Below are positions 7,367-14,246 of a stretch of DNA of 15,514 nt, piece after piece. The stretch covers positions 1 through 15,514 of the forward strand of contig CAYMFU010000132.1 of the NCBI GenBank assembly GCA_964389805.1, read 5' to 3'. Below the pieces are notes generated by a model. That model was not told where the DNA came from. It searched no databases and saw nothing but the letters and a program-made list of their open reading frames with translations. Both the position numbers and the translations under genes were made by a program. Position 1 is the stretch's first letter. Each line of letters begins with the position of its first letter. Origin of the DNA: JAGTVG01 sp964389805. GTDB taxonomy: Bacteria > Bacteroidota > Bacteroidia > Cytophagales > Cyclobacteriaceae.

Positions 7367-7639
7367 ATGAAAAAACTTGTCAATATACTGTTACTCTCCT
7401 GTAAAAAAGCTACGGAATTAATTGAAAAAAGAGAATTCATCCCTTTATCATATAAAGAGAAATTGCAGTTAAGGCTACATACATCCATGTGCAAGGCATG
7501 TAAATCATATGAAAAACAGTCCGATACTTTAGAAAAGGCACTTTCAGACTGGGTCAGGAAAAATGAGAAAGCGGACGATAATAATGTACTTCCAGGCCAT
7601 GCAAAAGCAGCTTTGATCAATAAAATTAAGGAAAAGTAA
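7367..7639 (+). CDS. Cytoplasmic zinc-finger (ZAS-type) anti-sigma factor
   Basis: This 90-residue protein has Cys12 in LSCKKATELIE, then HTSMCKACKSYE with His38, Cys42 and Cys45. This is the C...H-x3-C-x2-C zinc-binding pattern of ZAS anti-sigma domains. There is no transmembrane segment; the protein is mostly helical and charged and ends KIKEK. It lies 61 bp after the sigma gene on the same strand. Family knowledge says the ZAS domain clamps the sigma factor between regions 2 and 4, and that oxidation or zinc loss can release it. A soluble form with two close cysteines suggests sensing of a cytoplasmic oxidant or metal signal, but this is inference. The function is assigned from the motif plus the adjacent ECF gene. 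Confidence 0.85.
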   Translation: MKKLVNILLLSCKKATELIEKREFIPLSYKEKLQLRLHTSMCKACKSYEKQSDTLEKALSDWVRKNEKADDNNVLPGHAKAALINKIKEK

Positions 7640-7725
7640 AAAAATCCACTCTTCCTGTCAGGAATCTTCCCCTCCATAGTCTATTCTTTCGATTTATTTA
7701 GAAACAAAATTTATTTAGAAAGAAT

Positions 7726-8205
7726 ATGAAAAAGAAAACGATCATTAAAGCTAGTCTTCTAATAATAGGGATAGGCATACTGACAGCAGCAGGAATTATA
7801 TTTTATATGTTCAATATGCCGCATAGGGATGTTCAGGCAAGTAAGACGGATTTTGTTCTTGAAGCTGGCCAACTTATAGCGGAATATCTTTCGGATCCTA
7901 TAAAAGCAAACGAAAAATATCTCGATGAATCCGGAGACTCTAAAATACTTGAGATATCCGGACGGGTAGCTAATATTTCTGAAGATTTCAATAATCAAAA
8001 GGTTGTACTTATTAAATCTGAAGAAAATAAAGCCGGTGTTAGCTGTACGTTTACCCACGAGACAAACGGTTCATTGCAAGGAATCCATGAAGGACAGCAT
8101 ATAGTTGTCAAAGGTGTAATACGCGCAGGTGCATCCTTTGATGAAGACCTGCATATGTATGAAAATGTGATCATGGAAAAATGTAATCTTATATCAGTTA
8201 TATAA
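7726..8205 (+). CDS. Membrane-anchored OB-fold (tRNA_anti-like) protein
   Basis: The 159-residue protein has a basic N-terminus and one hydrophobic helix (about 7-29, LLIIGIGILTAAGIIFYMF), then MPHRDV, a short linker and a small beta-rich domain. The pattern of a YLDESG helix end, EISGRVANIS, KVVLIKSEE, VSCTF and GQHIVVKGVI followed by a final helix and strand (about 64-157) is that of the OB-fold family common in Bacteroidota, related in fold to tRNA-anticodon-binding domains. In these proteins the domain is extracytoplasmic, so nucleic-acid binding should not be assumed. The helix has no lipobox Cys, so it is a signal anchor rather than a lipoprotein. The gene sits between the anti-sigma and YceI genes, 26 bp before the latter, and is probably co-transcribed as part of the sigma-factor output. 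Confidence 0.78.
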   Translation: MKKKTIIKASLLIIGIGILTAAGIIFYMFNMPHRDVQASKTDFVLEAGQLIAEYLSDPIKANEKYLDESGDSKILEISGRVANISEDFNNQKVVLIKSEENKAGVSCTFTHETNGSLQGIHEGQHIVVKGVIRAGASFDEDLHMYENVIMEKCNLISVI

Positions 8206-8231
8206 TTGTTGTTAAACTAAATTTAAATAAA

Positions 8232-8798
8232 ATGAAAAAGTCATCCATTATAATACTTATTACAGTTGTGACGCTTACTCTGGCTGCTTTTACCACAGTA
8301 CCTGAGAAATGGGTAAGTTCAAAATCACATGTCAAATTCTTTTCAACCACACCGGCTGAAGATATTGAGGCAAACAATTTCAAAACCGTTAGCACAATAG
8401 ATCCAAAATCGGGAGAAGTTGTCTTTTCCGTACCCATGCAGAGTTTTGAATTTGAGAAGTCCTTGATGCAGAAACATTTTAACCAGGACAAATTTCTGGA
8501 TACAAAGCAATTCCCAAAGGCAAAATTTACGGGCAGAATCACTAACCTTGATGATGTCAACTGGGATTCTGATGGAACATATAGCACATCCATCAGTGGA
8601 GATCTTACCATTAAAGGGGTAACCAAATCCTATTCTGAAATGGGCTCAATTACCGTTACAGGGGGTGCCATTAACGCCACTAGCACATTTCATGTAACTC
8701 TTTCGGATCATGGTATTGCTTTCCAGGATGGCAAACCGTCCACAAACATTGCCAAGACGGTTGAAGTAACTTTAATAGCGGAGTATCAGCCTCAATAA
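8232..8798 (+). CDS. YceI family secreted protein
   Basis: The 188-residue protein has a signal peptide (about 1-20, MKKSSIIILITVVTLTLAAF) and a full YceI domain. It starts EKWVSSKSHVKFFSTTPAED, where other members have the W-x-(I/V)D-x-x-HS-x-V-x-F type start. It continues with the DxxSGEVVFSVPMQSFEF strand, MQKHFNQDKFLDTKQFPKA, GDLTIKGVTKS and a final VEVTLIAEYQ strand. YceI proteins form a lipocalin-like periplasmic barrel; a Thermus homologue binds a polyisoprenoid, and YceI genes respond to stress in several bacteria. Here it is the last gene of the sigma/anti-sigma unit, 26 bp after the OB-fold gene, and is followed by a strong terminator. The ATG start has the A-rich AAATTTAAATAAA leader. 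Family assignment is firm; the ligand is unknown. Confidence 0.93.
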   Translation: MKKSSIIILITVVTLTLAAFTTVPEKWVSSKSHVKFFSTTPAEDIEANNFKTVSTIDPKSGEVVFSVPMQSFEFEKSLMQKHFNQDKFLDTKQFPKAKFTGRITNLDDVNWDSDGTYSTSISGDLTIKGVTKSYSEMGSITVTGGAINATSTFHVTLSDHGIAFQDGKPSTNIAKTVEVTLIAEYQPQ

Positions 8799-8822
8799 TT
8801 TATATTTCAAATGTGAACAACG

Positions 8823-8869
8823 AACAGTAACCTGAACATACAATGTTTTGGTTGCTGTTTTCATTCTTT
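8823..8869 (+). terminator. Strong stem-loop terminator after yceI-like gene
   Basis: AACAGTAACC (8823-8832) pairs with GGTTGCTGTT (8850-8859) over 10 bp including one G-U pair. Inside it, GAACAT (8834-8839) pairs with ATGTTT (8843-8848) around the 3-nt loop ACA, after a single U-U mismatch. The U-rich run TTCATTCTTTA follows. The stop codon is 25 bp upstream. This is the best intrinsic terminator in the window and marks the end of the sigma-factor unit. Confidence 0.72.
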
Positions 8870-8924
8870 ATAGAGTTTAAAAAATGACATCTTAATACAA
8901 TATAAAAATTTGAATGCCGGAATA

Positions 8925-9533
8925 ATGATCTTGAATCAGTTAAGTCATCTTGGATTTGGATTTGCAGTAAGTATGCTTGGTGCATTGCCATTTGGATTGG
9001 TCAACCTGACTGTCGTGGATGCGGTGCATAAACAAGGTCCTAAAGTTGCTTTCAATATATCACATGGTGCAGCAGCAGTTGAAGTATTATTCGGATTGAT
9101 TGCCATTTATACAGGTAGCATTATTCAGCAATATATTAATGATAATGCATTTATAAATTTCATATCAATTGCAATACTTGGTATCGCTGGCTTGTATTTT
9201 CTTATAAAAAAATCAAACAAGGATCAACCTGTTAATTCAGGATCTTTTGGTTTTCTGAAAGGTATGCTGTTAAATATCATAAGTATACAGGTGCTTTTAT
9301 TCTGGTTGGTTGCTGTAGCCGTTTTGTCATCAAAACACCTGCTTACTTATGATTTGGCAACAATAATCACTTTTGCCCTTGGAATATGGATTGGAAAAAT
9401 GACTGTATTGTGGCTCTATATAGCCATAAGCAATAAAATGTTTTCTAAATCCGGAACATTGTCAAGAAATATGAATAAGATAATTGGCATTGTATTAATG
9501 ATAGTGGCTTTTATTCAGATCTTGAAAATTTAG
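8925..9533 (+). CDS. LysE-family translocator-like membrane protein
   Basis: From ATG 8925 the protein is 203 residues with about six hydrophobic segments. They include FGFAVSMLGALPFGLVNLTV at the N-terminus, a GHAAVE-like SHGAAAVEVLFGLIAI, the FINFISIAILGIAGLYFLI segment, and SIQVLLFWLVAVAVL. The N-terminal SMLGALPFG-x-VN motif and the overall topology match the LysE/RhtB superfamily, whose members export amino acids or other small solutes. The substrate cannot be read here. The frame also allows an upstream TTG at 8910, but the ATG at 8925 gives the standard start directly before the first helix. It follows the terminator of the sigma-factor unit, so it is probably transcribed separately. 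It is slightly divergent from textbook members; family confidence is fair. Confidence 0.75.
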   Translation: MILNQLSHLGFGFAVSMLGALPFGLVNLTVVDAVHKQGPKVAFNISHGAAAVEVLFGLIAIYTGSIIQQYINDNAFINFISIAILGIAGLYFLIKKSNKDQPVNSGSFGFLKGMLLNIISIQVLLFWLVAVAVLSSKHLLTYDLATIITFALGIWIGKMTVLWLYIAISNKMFSKSGTLSRNMNKIIGIVLMIVAFIQILKI

Positions 9534-9807
9534 TAAACTAAAGTCAGGAAGATCACCAAATACAATTTGAAACCAGACCTATATATGGTTTAAACAATCC
9601 GTCTCTGAGAATTTACTGCGATAAAGCGAAACACCGTGTAACACTGGTTTAAAGACAGAATATCCATAGTATCTGTCAGGGATCCTGCTTCCTTTCGTCT
9701 TATAAATTAAATCCAATGTTTTGCAGGAGTAATATCCATGGAAAGAAATATTAAAGAAAGTGATATTTATCAAATTGCCTGGACTTCATATAATTTATAA
9801 AATAAGA
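9534..9807. other. 274-bp intergenic region after LysE-like gene
   Basis: No convincing gene is seen. AAACCA (9570-9575) and TGGTTT (9586-9591) form a 6-bp stem around a 10-nt loop, but no U-tract follows, so termination here is uncertain. A promoter for the next small gene could lie in this stretch; I found no clear -33/-7 pair. Confidence 0.35.
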
Positions 9808-9957
9808 ATGAGAAAAATTACAGGAATAGCATTAATCATAATATCTATTGTAATGATATACATTTCCCTGGTTCATAAAATGATACCTCCTGGACTTACG
9901 GGAATAGGATTCATTTTGATAGCATTAAATTACATGTGGAGAAAGGAAAACCCCTGA
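9808..9957 (+). CDS. Small two-helix membrane protein
   Basis: From ATG 9808 this encodes 49 residues: MRKITGIALIIISIVMIYIS, a short basic-polar turn LVHKMIPPG, then LTGIGFILIALNYMWRKENP. The layout is two transmembrane helices joined by a PPGLTG turn with a basic C-terminus, the shape of many real small membrane proteins. The frame extends upstream to a GTG at 9760, but the intervening residues look random and the ATG follows AATAAG, like other starts here. It sits 27 bp before the DUF4833 gene on the same strand, so co-transcription is likely. I do not recognise the family and assign no function. Confidence 0.55.
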   Translation: MRKITGIALIIISIVMIYISLVHKMIPPGLTGIGFILIALNYMWRKENP

Positions 9958-9984
9958 TCATATTATTTTAAGACCCGGAAGATA

Positions 9985-10524
9985 GTGATTATTAAATTAA
10001 AAGTACTAGCATTTTATATCGTGGGAACAATTATGTCTTCCTCAACGGCCTTCATCAATTCAAATCCAGATCCTAAAAATAAAGACACCTATTCTCTGTT
10101 TAAAATTGAAAGAAGCCGGGATACAAATCAGGTTCTATATGATATAAATCTTAATTCTGAGGGGAAGATCGACATCAAAAACCCAATCCGAATTTATTGG
10201 ATAAAGCATACAATGGGAGGAATTGAAGAGAACCTTACCTGGGTACAACGGAAATTCGGTTATGGATTGAAATTTATCAGGGCAAATGATTCGCAAGTCA
10301 TATTTCGATTCGTGTCCCATATAAACAGGGACTTTTCTTTAAAGAAAAATAATGAAGGATATTATAAAGTATATGCATCATCAAACAATGATATTATAGA
10401 AGTGAACAAGTTGTTTATTCAATTTGACGGGGGTACATTTCTGTCACCAAAAGTAACAAAGGTCGAACTTCATGGGATCGATCAGAAAACTCATGATCAT
10501 ATTATAGAAATAATTAATCCATAA
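9985..10524 (+). CDS. DUF4833 domain secreted protein
   Basis: The 179-residue protein has an N-terminal hydrophobic signal-like segment (about 4-23) and then the DUF4833 signature: YSLFKIERSRDTNQVLYDIN (36-55), NSEGKIDIKNPIRIYWI (57-73), and later YGLKFI, FRFVSHINRDF and LFIQFDGG. Members are exported Bacteroidota proteins of unknown role, predicted to be beta-rich. The start is GTG 9985, preceded by GGAAG, a rare Shine-Dalgarno-like match in this window. The next in-frame ATG (10033) would remove most of the signal peptide, so GTG is preferred. The gene lies 27 bp after the small membrane protein gene and is probably in the same transcript. Confidence 0.8.
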   Translation: MIIKLKVLAFYIVGTIMSSSTAFINSNPDPKNKDTYSLFKIERSRDTNQVLYDINLNSEGKIDIKNPIRIYWIKHTMGGIEENLTWVQRKFGYGLKFIRANDSQVIFRFVSHINRDFSLKKNNEGYYKVYASSNNDIIEVNKLFIQFDGGTFLSPKVTKVELHGIDQKTHDHIIEIINP

Positions 10525-10635
10525 TATTCTGTATCTTTTTATATATATTTAAGGTTAATCAATACGTTTTAATTCTATTTCTAAACGGCTGGATAAACTT
10601 TATTTGAAAAATTCAGTTTTATTTTCTAAGAACAA

Positions 10636-11661
10636 ATGCCTGAAAAAACTAAATATACCGGATATGCAATTGCCCTTGCCTGGCCTGAAACTTATTGTAA
10701 ACAGGCTGGCGCCTGGTATGATCCCGTAATGAACTTTCTTGGCATCAACACAAATTTTCATTATAAAGTAGGACATGCCGCCGTGATATTGGTAGATGGC
10801 AGAAATGGAAGTTGCCTCTATTTTGATTTTGGCAGGTACCATGCTCCTTTTGGTTATGGGAGAGTGAGGAATAAAGAAACAGACCATGACCTCACAATTC
10901 ATTTAAAAGCAATAATATCCGATTCTGGATCGATCGTAAACCTAAATGAGATATTGTTTGAAATATACCACAATCCATCTTGTCATGGGAATGGTCCTGT
11001 TCATGCGGCATATATAAAAATAAGGTTCGATCTGGCGCATAAAACTGTATTGAAGATGCAGAAAAGAAATCCGTGGAAATATGGTCCTTTTATCATGGAG
11101 GGTACCAATTGTTCCCGATTTGTTCGTTCAATTATCTTATCCGGCAAGCCTTCACTAAAAAATGCTTTAAAATTAAGACTTCCTCTGACAATAAGCCCCA
11201 CACCTGTTGGGAATGTAGGTTCGCTGGGCAAAAGAACAATTTATCAGCCTGAGAGAGACGATCCATCAATTAATTTAAAGGTAGCAAAACCACCACAGCT
11301 CTCATCGTCTAATCTAAATAAAACATTACAGATTCCAATAAAAGGACCATCTGTCCCATCCACAGCTCAATGGCTCGCTGGAGAAGGAGCAGGCTCCTGG
11401 TTTAACATAGAGCGTGTGAATGCGGGATTTAAAGTAAATCGCTATAGTGAATCCGGAAAACTGGAATGTTCCGGGATATTTTCAAAACAAGTCCATTTTG
11501 ATCTTGAAATAAGCAAGCCATTCAAGTTCCAGCATATAAGTCACTGTGACCAGGTCAGCATTGAACAAAATGGAAGAACAATCTACTTGAAACGAGTTAA
11601 AACCACCACCTACAATAAAAAATATGACCCTTACTCCTATTTGCAAACTCAAAGATCTTAA
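10636..11661 (+). CDS. DUF6695 family protein, putative permuted papain-fold thiol enzyme
   Basis: The 341-residue protein matches the Bacteroidota DUF6695 pattern as I know it: YAIALAWPETY at the start, KVGHAAVILVD (44-54), YFDFGRYHAPFGYGRVR (62-78), EGTNCSRFVRSIIL (155-168), and a C-terminal AQWLAGEGAGSWF-type unit followed by YSESGKLECSGIF. His47 in GHAAV comes before Cys159 in NCSRF, the His-then-Cys order of circularly permuted NlpC/P60 (LRAT/YiiX-like) hydrolases and acyltransferases. Asp64 or a nearby polar residue could complete the site. An enzymatic role is inference from these motifs. No signal peptide is visible, so it should act in the cytoplasm. Its end overlaps the next gene by 38 bp, a strong sign of co-translation with the Rieske-glutamate-synthase fusion. 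Confidence 0.72.
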   Translation: MPEKTKYTGYAIALAWPETYCKQAGAWYDPVMNFLGINTNFHYKVGHAAVILVDGRNGSCLYFDFGRYHAPFGYGRVRNKETDHDLTIHLKAIISDSGSIVNLNEILFEIYHNPSCHGNGPVHAAYIKIRFDLAHKTVLKMQKRNPWKYGPFIMEGTNCSRFVRSIILSGKPSLKNALKLRLPLTISPTPVGNVGSLGKRTIYQPERDDPSINLKVAKPPQLSSSNLNKTLQIPIKGPSVPSTAQWLAGEGAGSWFNIERVNAGFKVNRYSESGKLECSGIFSKQVHFDLEISKPFKFQHISHCDQVSIEQNGRTIYLKRVKTTTYNKKYDPYSYLQTQRS

Positions 11662-13231
11662 TGATCGGGAACCGTTTCATACGCAGATAAACAACCTTGA
11701 CCTTGTCGTTATTAAATTTGATAATGAAGTATCTGTCCTCTATGGAAGATGCCTTCACCGGGGTGCATTACTATCTGATGGATATATTGAAGGTGACAAT
11801 CTGATATGTGGATTGCATCAATGGGATTACCGGTATGATACGGGAATTTCTCAGTATAATAATGCCGAAGCGCTTTATAAATTTAAATCATTTATAAAAG
11901 ATGGGAAGATCTGGGTGGATTCCGGTGAGGTCAACAGCTATCTGCAAAAATATCCTCAGCCCTTTAATCGCAATGAGTACCTTGGTGATTTTACTGATAC
12001 GCATCCGGAAGATACGGAACCTTACACTTCATATATACAGTCTCTAGCTAAAAACGGTCTGAAAAAATCTGGAAAACACGGGCCATCAGAGGCCATGGGC
12101 GTTGACCGTAATACATTGCCAAAATGGGAAGACATTCAGTTCCTTCCAGCGCAATTATCAAGACGCCCATTGATGGACGATGCTAAAGTAAACTCTGAGA
12201 CAATTATTGGTCCTAATGCAAAAATACCTCTGAAGCTATCAATGCCTGTTTTTGTTTCAGATATGAGCTTTGGGGCACTTTCACGGGAGTCGAAAATCGC
12301 CTTGTCAAAAGGTGCTGAAATGGCTGGGACGGGTATTTGCAGTGGCGAAGGTGGGATGTTGCCGGATGAACAAAATGCAAACACACATTATTTCTATGAA
12401 TTGGCTTCAGGTAAGTTTGGCTTTTCCTGGGAAAAAGTAAAAAAGGCTCAGGCTTTCCACTTTAAAGGTGGACAGGGAGCGAAAACAGGAACTGGGGGTC
12501 ATTTACCAGGAAGCAAGGTAACCAGGGAAATTGCAGAGGTAAGGGGCTTGAAGGAAGGTGAAACGGCCATATCACCAGCCACATTCCCGGATTTAAAATC
12601 AATCGAAGACTTCAGAGAATTTGGAGATGAAGTACGCAAACGTACAGGTGGGATCCCTGTAGGTTTTAAAATTGCTGCCAGCCATATTGAAGCAGATATT
12701 GATTTTGCGGTTAAAGCAGGAGCCGATTATATCATTCTTGATGGAAGAGGTGGAGGAACCGGTTCTGCACCAACTATTTTGAGAAACAATATAAATATCC
12801 CGACTATACCTGCCTTGGCCAGGGCCAGAAAATACCTGGATTCTATACAAGCTAAAAATATTTCCTTAATCATAACAGGTGGCTTGAGGCTTCCGGAGGA
12901 TTTTGCAAAAGCAATGATGCTGGGTGCAGATGCCATAGCAGTATCCAATGCTGCACTTCAGGCAATAGGTTGTCTGGGAATGAGGGCATGTAATACAAAT
13001 AATTGTCCTGTTGGGATTGCGACTCAAAAGGAAAATCTAAGAAAAAGGTTGATCATTAACTCATCGGCCCTTCAACTGAAAAATTTTCTTGAAGCCAGCA
13101 ATTCGTTGATGAAAGTGATAGCACGTACATGTGGATACAATGATTTTAAAGATTTCAATCTGAAGGACCTGTCAACCACTGATTTTGACATGCATCTGCT
13201 TACGGGGATCCCTTATGCCGGTAATTCCTGA
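11624..13231 (+). CDS. Rieske [2Fe-2S] / FMN glutamate-synthase-domain fusion
   Basis: The 535-residue protein has two modules. Residues 5-103 are a Rieske domain with CLH (Cys43, His45) and CGLH (Cys62, His65), the full 2Fe-2S ligand set. Residues about 150-505 are the FMN-binding central domain of glutamate synthase: MPVFVSDMSFGALSRESKIA (207-226), GICSGEGGMLPDE, KGGQGAKTGTGGHLPG (281-296), LDGRGGGTGSAP (372-383), ITGGLR, and GCLGMRACNTNNCPVGIATQ with Cys450, Cys456 and Cys461 placed as the [3Fe-4S] ligands. The glutaminase domain and its N-terminal catalytic Cys are absent, as is the C-terminal GXGXG beta-helix. By itself it should not release ammonia from glutamine, so its reaction is unknown. 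It is probably a cytoplasmic flavin/Fe-S oxidoreductase. The ATG at 11624 is needed to keep the Rieske domain intact, because the next Met is residue 158, so the 38-bp overlap with the upstream gene is real. Confidence 0.9.
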   Translation: MTLTPICKLKDLNDREPFHTQINNLDLVVIKFDNEVSVLYGRCLHRGALLSDGYIEGDNLICGLHQWDYRYDTGISQYNNAEALYKFKSFIKDGKIWVDSGEVNSYLQKYPQPFNRNEYLGDFTDTHPEDTEPYTSYIQSLAKNGLKKSGKHGPSEAMGVDRNTLPKWEDIQFLPAQLSRRPLMDDAKVNSETIIGPNAKIPLKLSMPVFVSDMSFGALSRESKIALSKGAEMAGTGICSGEGGMLPDEQNANTHYFYELASGKFGFSWEKVKKAQAFHFKGGQGAKTGTGGHLPGSKVTREIAEVRGLKEGETAISPATFPDLKSIEDFREFGDEVRKRTGGIPVGFKIAASHIEADIDFAVKAGADYIILDGRGGGTGSAPTILRNNINIPTIPALARARKYLDSIQAKNISLIITGGLRLPEDFAKAMMLGADAIAVSNAALQAIGCLGMRACNTNNCPVGIATQKENLRKRLIINSSALQLKNFLEASNSLMKVIARTCGYNDFKDFNLKDLSTTDFDMHLLTGIPYAGNS

Positions 13232-13245
13232 TATATTAAGAAAGT

Positions 13246-14037
13246 ATGAAAGATTATACCAAAACAGATCAACACATTCATCAGATAAGCCAGATACTGG
13301 CTAAACTTGGTAGGTCATTGGTTCCCCGAATGGACGATGACAGCCATACCAATCTATATTGGGAACCTTTTGAACAAAGAATACTGGGAAGATGGATCAA
13401 AACCCCCAGGGGATTATTATTGCCAGCCTTAAATTTAGAACATACGAAATTTGAATGGCTTGATAAACAAATGGAAGTTATTACAGAAGTTTCATTGCTT
13501 CACAGGAATTACTTTGAAGCTGAAAGTCTCGTCGAGGAGCTCTCATCTGATGTTGGTATAGTAAAAACAGACTTGATGGCACCTCTACATTTTGAAATCC
13601 CGGATTACTCATTTAAAAACATCCCAATAATTGAGGTGGAACAGCAGGAACTTTCAGAATGGTCATATTACAGAAGTCTGGCTAACCATGTATTGAAAGA
13701 TGTTGGTGAACATGTTCAGAGAGATGTTGAAGTCAGGATATGGCTCCATCATTTTGATACAGGAATCTATTTTCAATGGAATAATGATTTAGGAATTGGT
13801 TCCGGACTGGCAATGGAAGACGATTCGGCAGGAGCTCCTTACTTTTATATATCAGCATATCTCGGACATGATCAGATTGATTATACAGAGGCATCAGCTC
13901 TTTCAAATGGAAAGTGGATTAAAGATGGACCGTGGAAAGGGGGCATTTTGCCAATAAACCTACTGATGCCGGAAAGTGCCATGCAAACTCTTGAAGTTTT
14001 CTATAGACAAGCCTTACACTTTTTGCTTAATCAATAG
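13246..14037 (+). CDS. Unrecognised conserved-looking protein, third gene of the Rieske-GltS unit
   Basis: I do not recognise this 263-residue protein. It is soluble, acidic, with no signal peptide or transmembrane helix. Stretches that look conserved are NLYWEPFEQRILGRW (36-50), LHHFDTGIYF (167-176), GIGSGLAMEDD (183-193) and PYFYISAYLGH (198-208). The C-terminus, AMQTLEVFYRQALHFLL, would form a helix. Codon use and composition resemble its neighbours. Its ATG is 14 bp after the stop of the Rieske-glutamate-synthase gene, with the A-rich leader ATTAAGAAAGT, so co-transcription is nearly certain. The role may be linked to that oxidoreductase, for example as a partner or substrate-side protein, but nothing in the sequence proves it. 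No terminator is clear after it. Confidence 0.82.
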   Translation: MKDYTKTDQHIHQISQILAKLGRSLVPRMDDDSHTNLYWEPFEQRILGRWIKTPRGLLLPALNLEHTKFEWLDKQMEVITEVSLLHRNYFEAESLVEELSSDVGIVKTDLMAPLHFEIPDYSFKNIPIIEVEQQELSEWSYYRSLANHVLKDVGEHVQRDVEVRIWLHHFDTGIYFQWNNDLGIGSGLAMEDDSAGAPYFYISAYLGHDQIDYTEASALSNGKWIKDGPWKGGILPINLLMPESAMQTLEVFYRQALHFLLNQ

Positions 14038-14246
14038 TGAGTTAATATATAATTCGCAAATTCCATATACTCAACAGGAATGAAACAGGGAAATTTTCAA
14101 TTATTGTAGGATTTAGGATTTTTTGCTATGAAATTTTATCGCTCACCTTATTTTTATTGGATTCTTATGTTATATATTTGAATTGAGTGTATAACACAAT
14201 ATGTATCTCTTTTTATTCAATGTACTTAACAAATCATTTTTTTATT
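14038..14246 (+). promoter_or_regulatory. Intergenic region with candidate promoter for the GH5 gene
   Basis: This 209-bp stretch has no gene. TATATTTG at 14173-14180 matches the Bacteroidota -7 consensus TAnnTTTG, which would place transcription start near 14187 and give a leader of about 60 nt. The expected TTTG about 20 bp upstream is not present; only a TTGG at 14157-14160 is nearby, with too short a spacing. Confidence 0.3.

Noticed and set aside
7219..7677. 152-codon open frame on the minus strand across the sigma and anti-sigma genes
   Set aside because: It lies antisense to two genes with clear family motifs, and its product shows no recognisable domain; it is a shadow frame.
8198..8626. 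142-codon open frame on the minus strand inside the YceI gene
   Set aside because: The plus strand encodes a full YceI domain with signal peptide; the antisense product has no motif.
9579..9773. 64-codon open frame on the minus strand in the gap after the LysE-like gene
   Set aside because: No motif, signal or membrane pattern; it would face its neighbours with no plausible promoter. Treated as noncoding.
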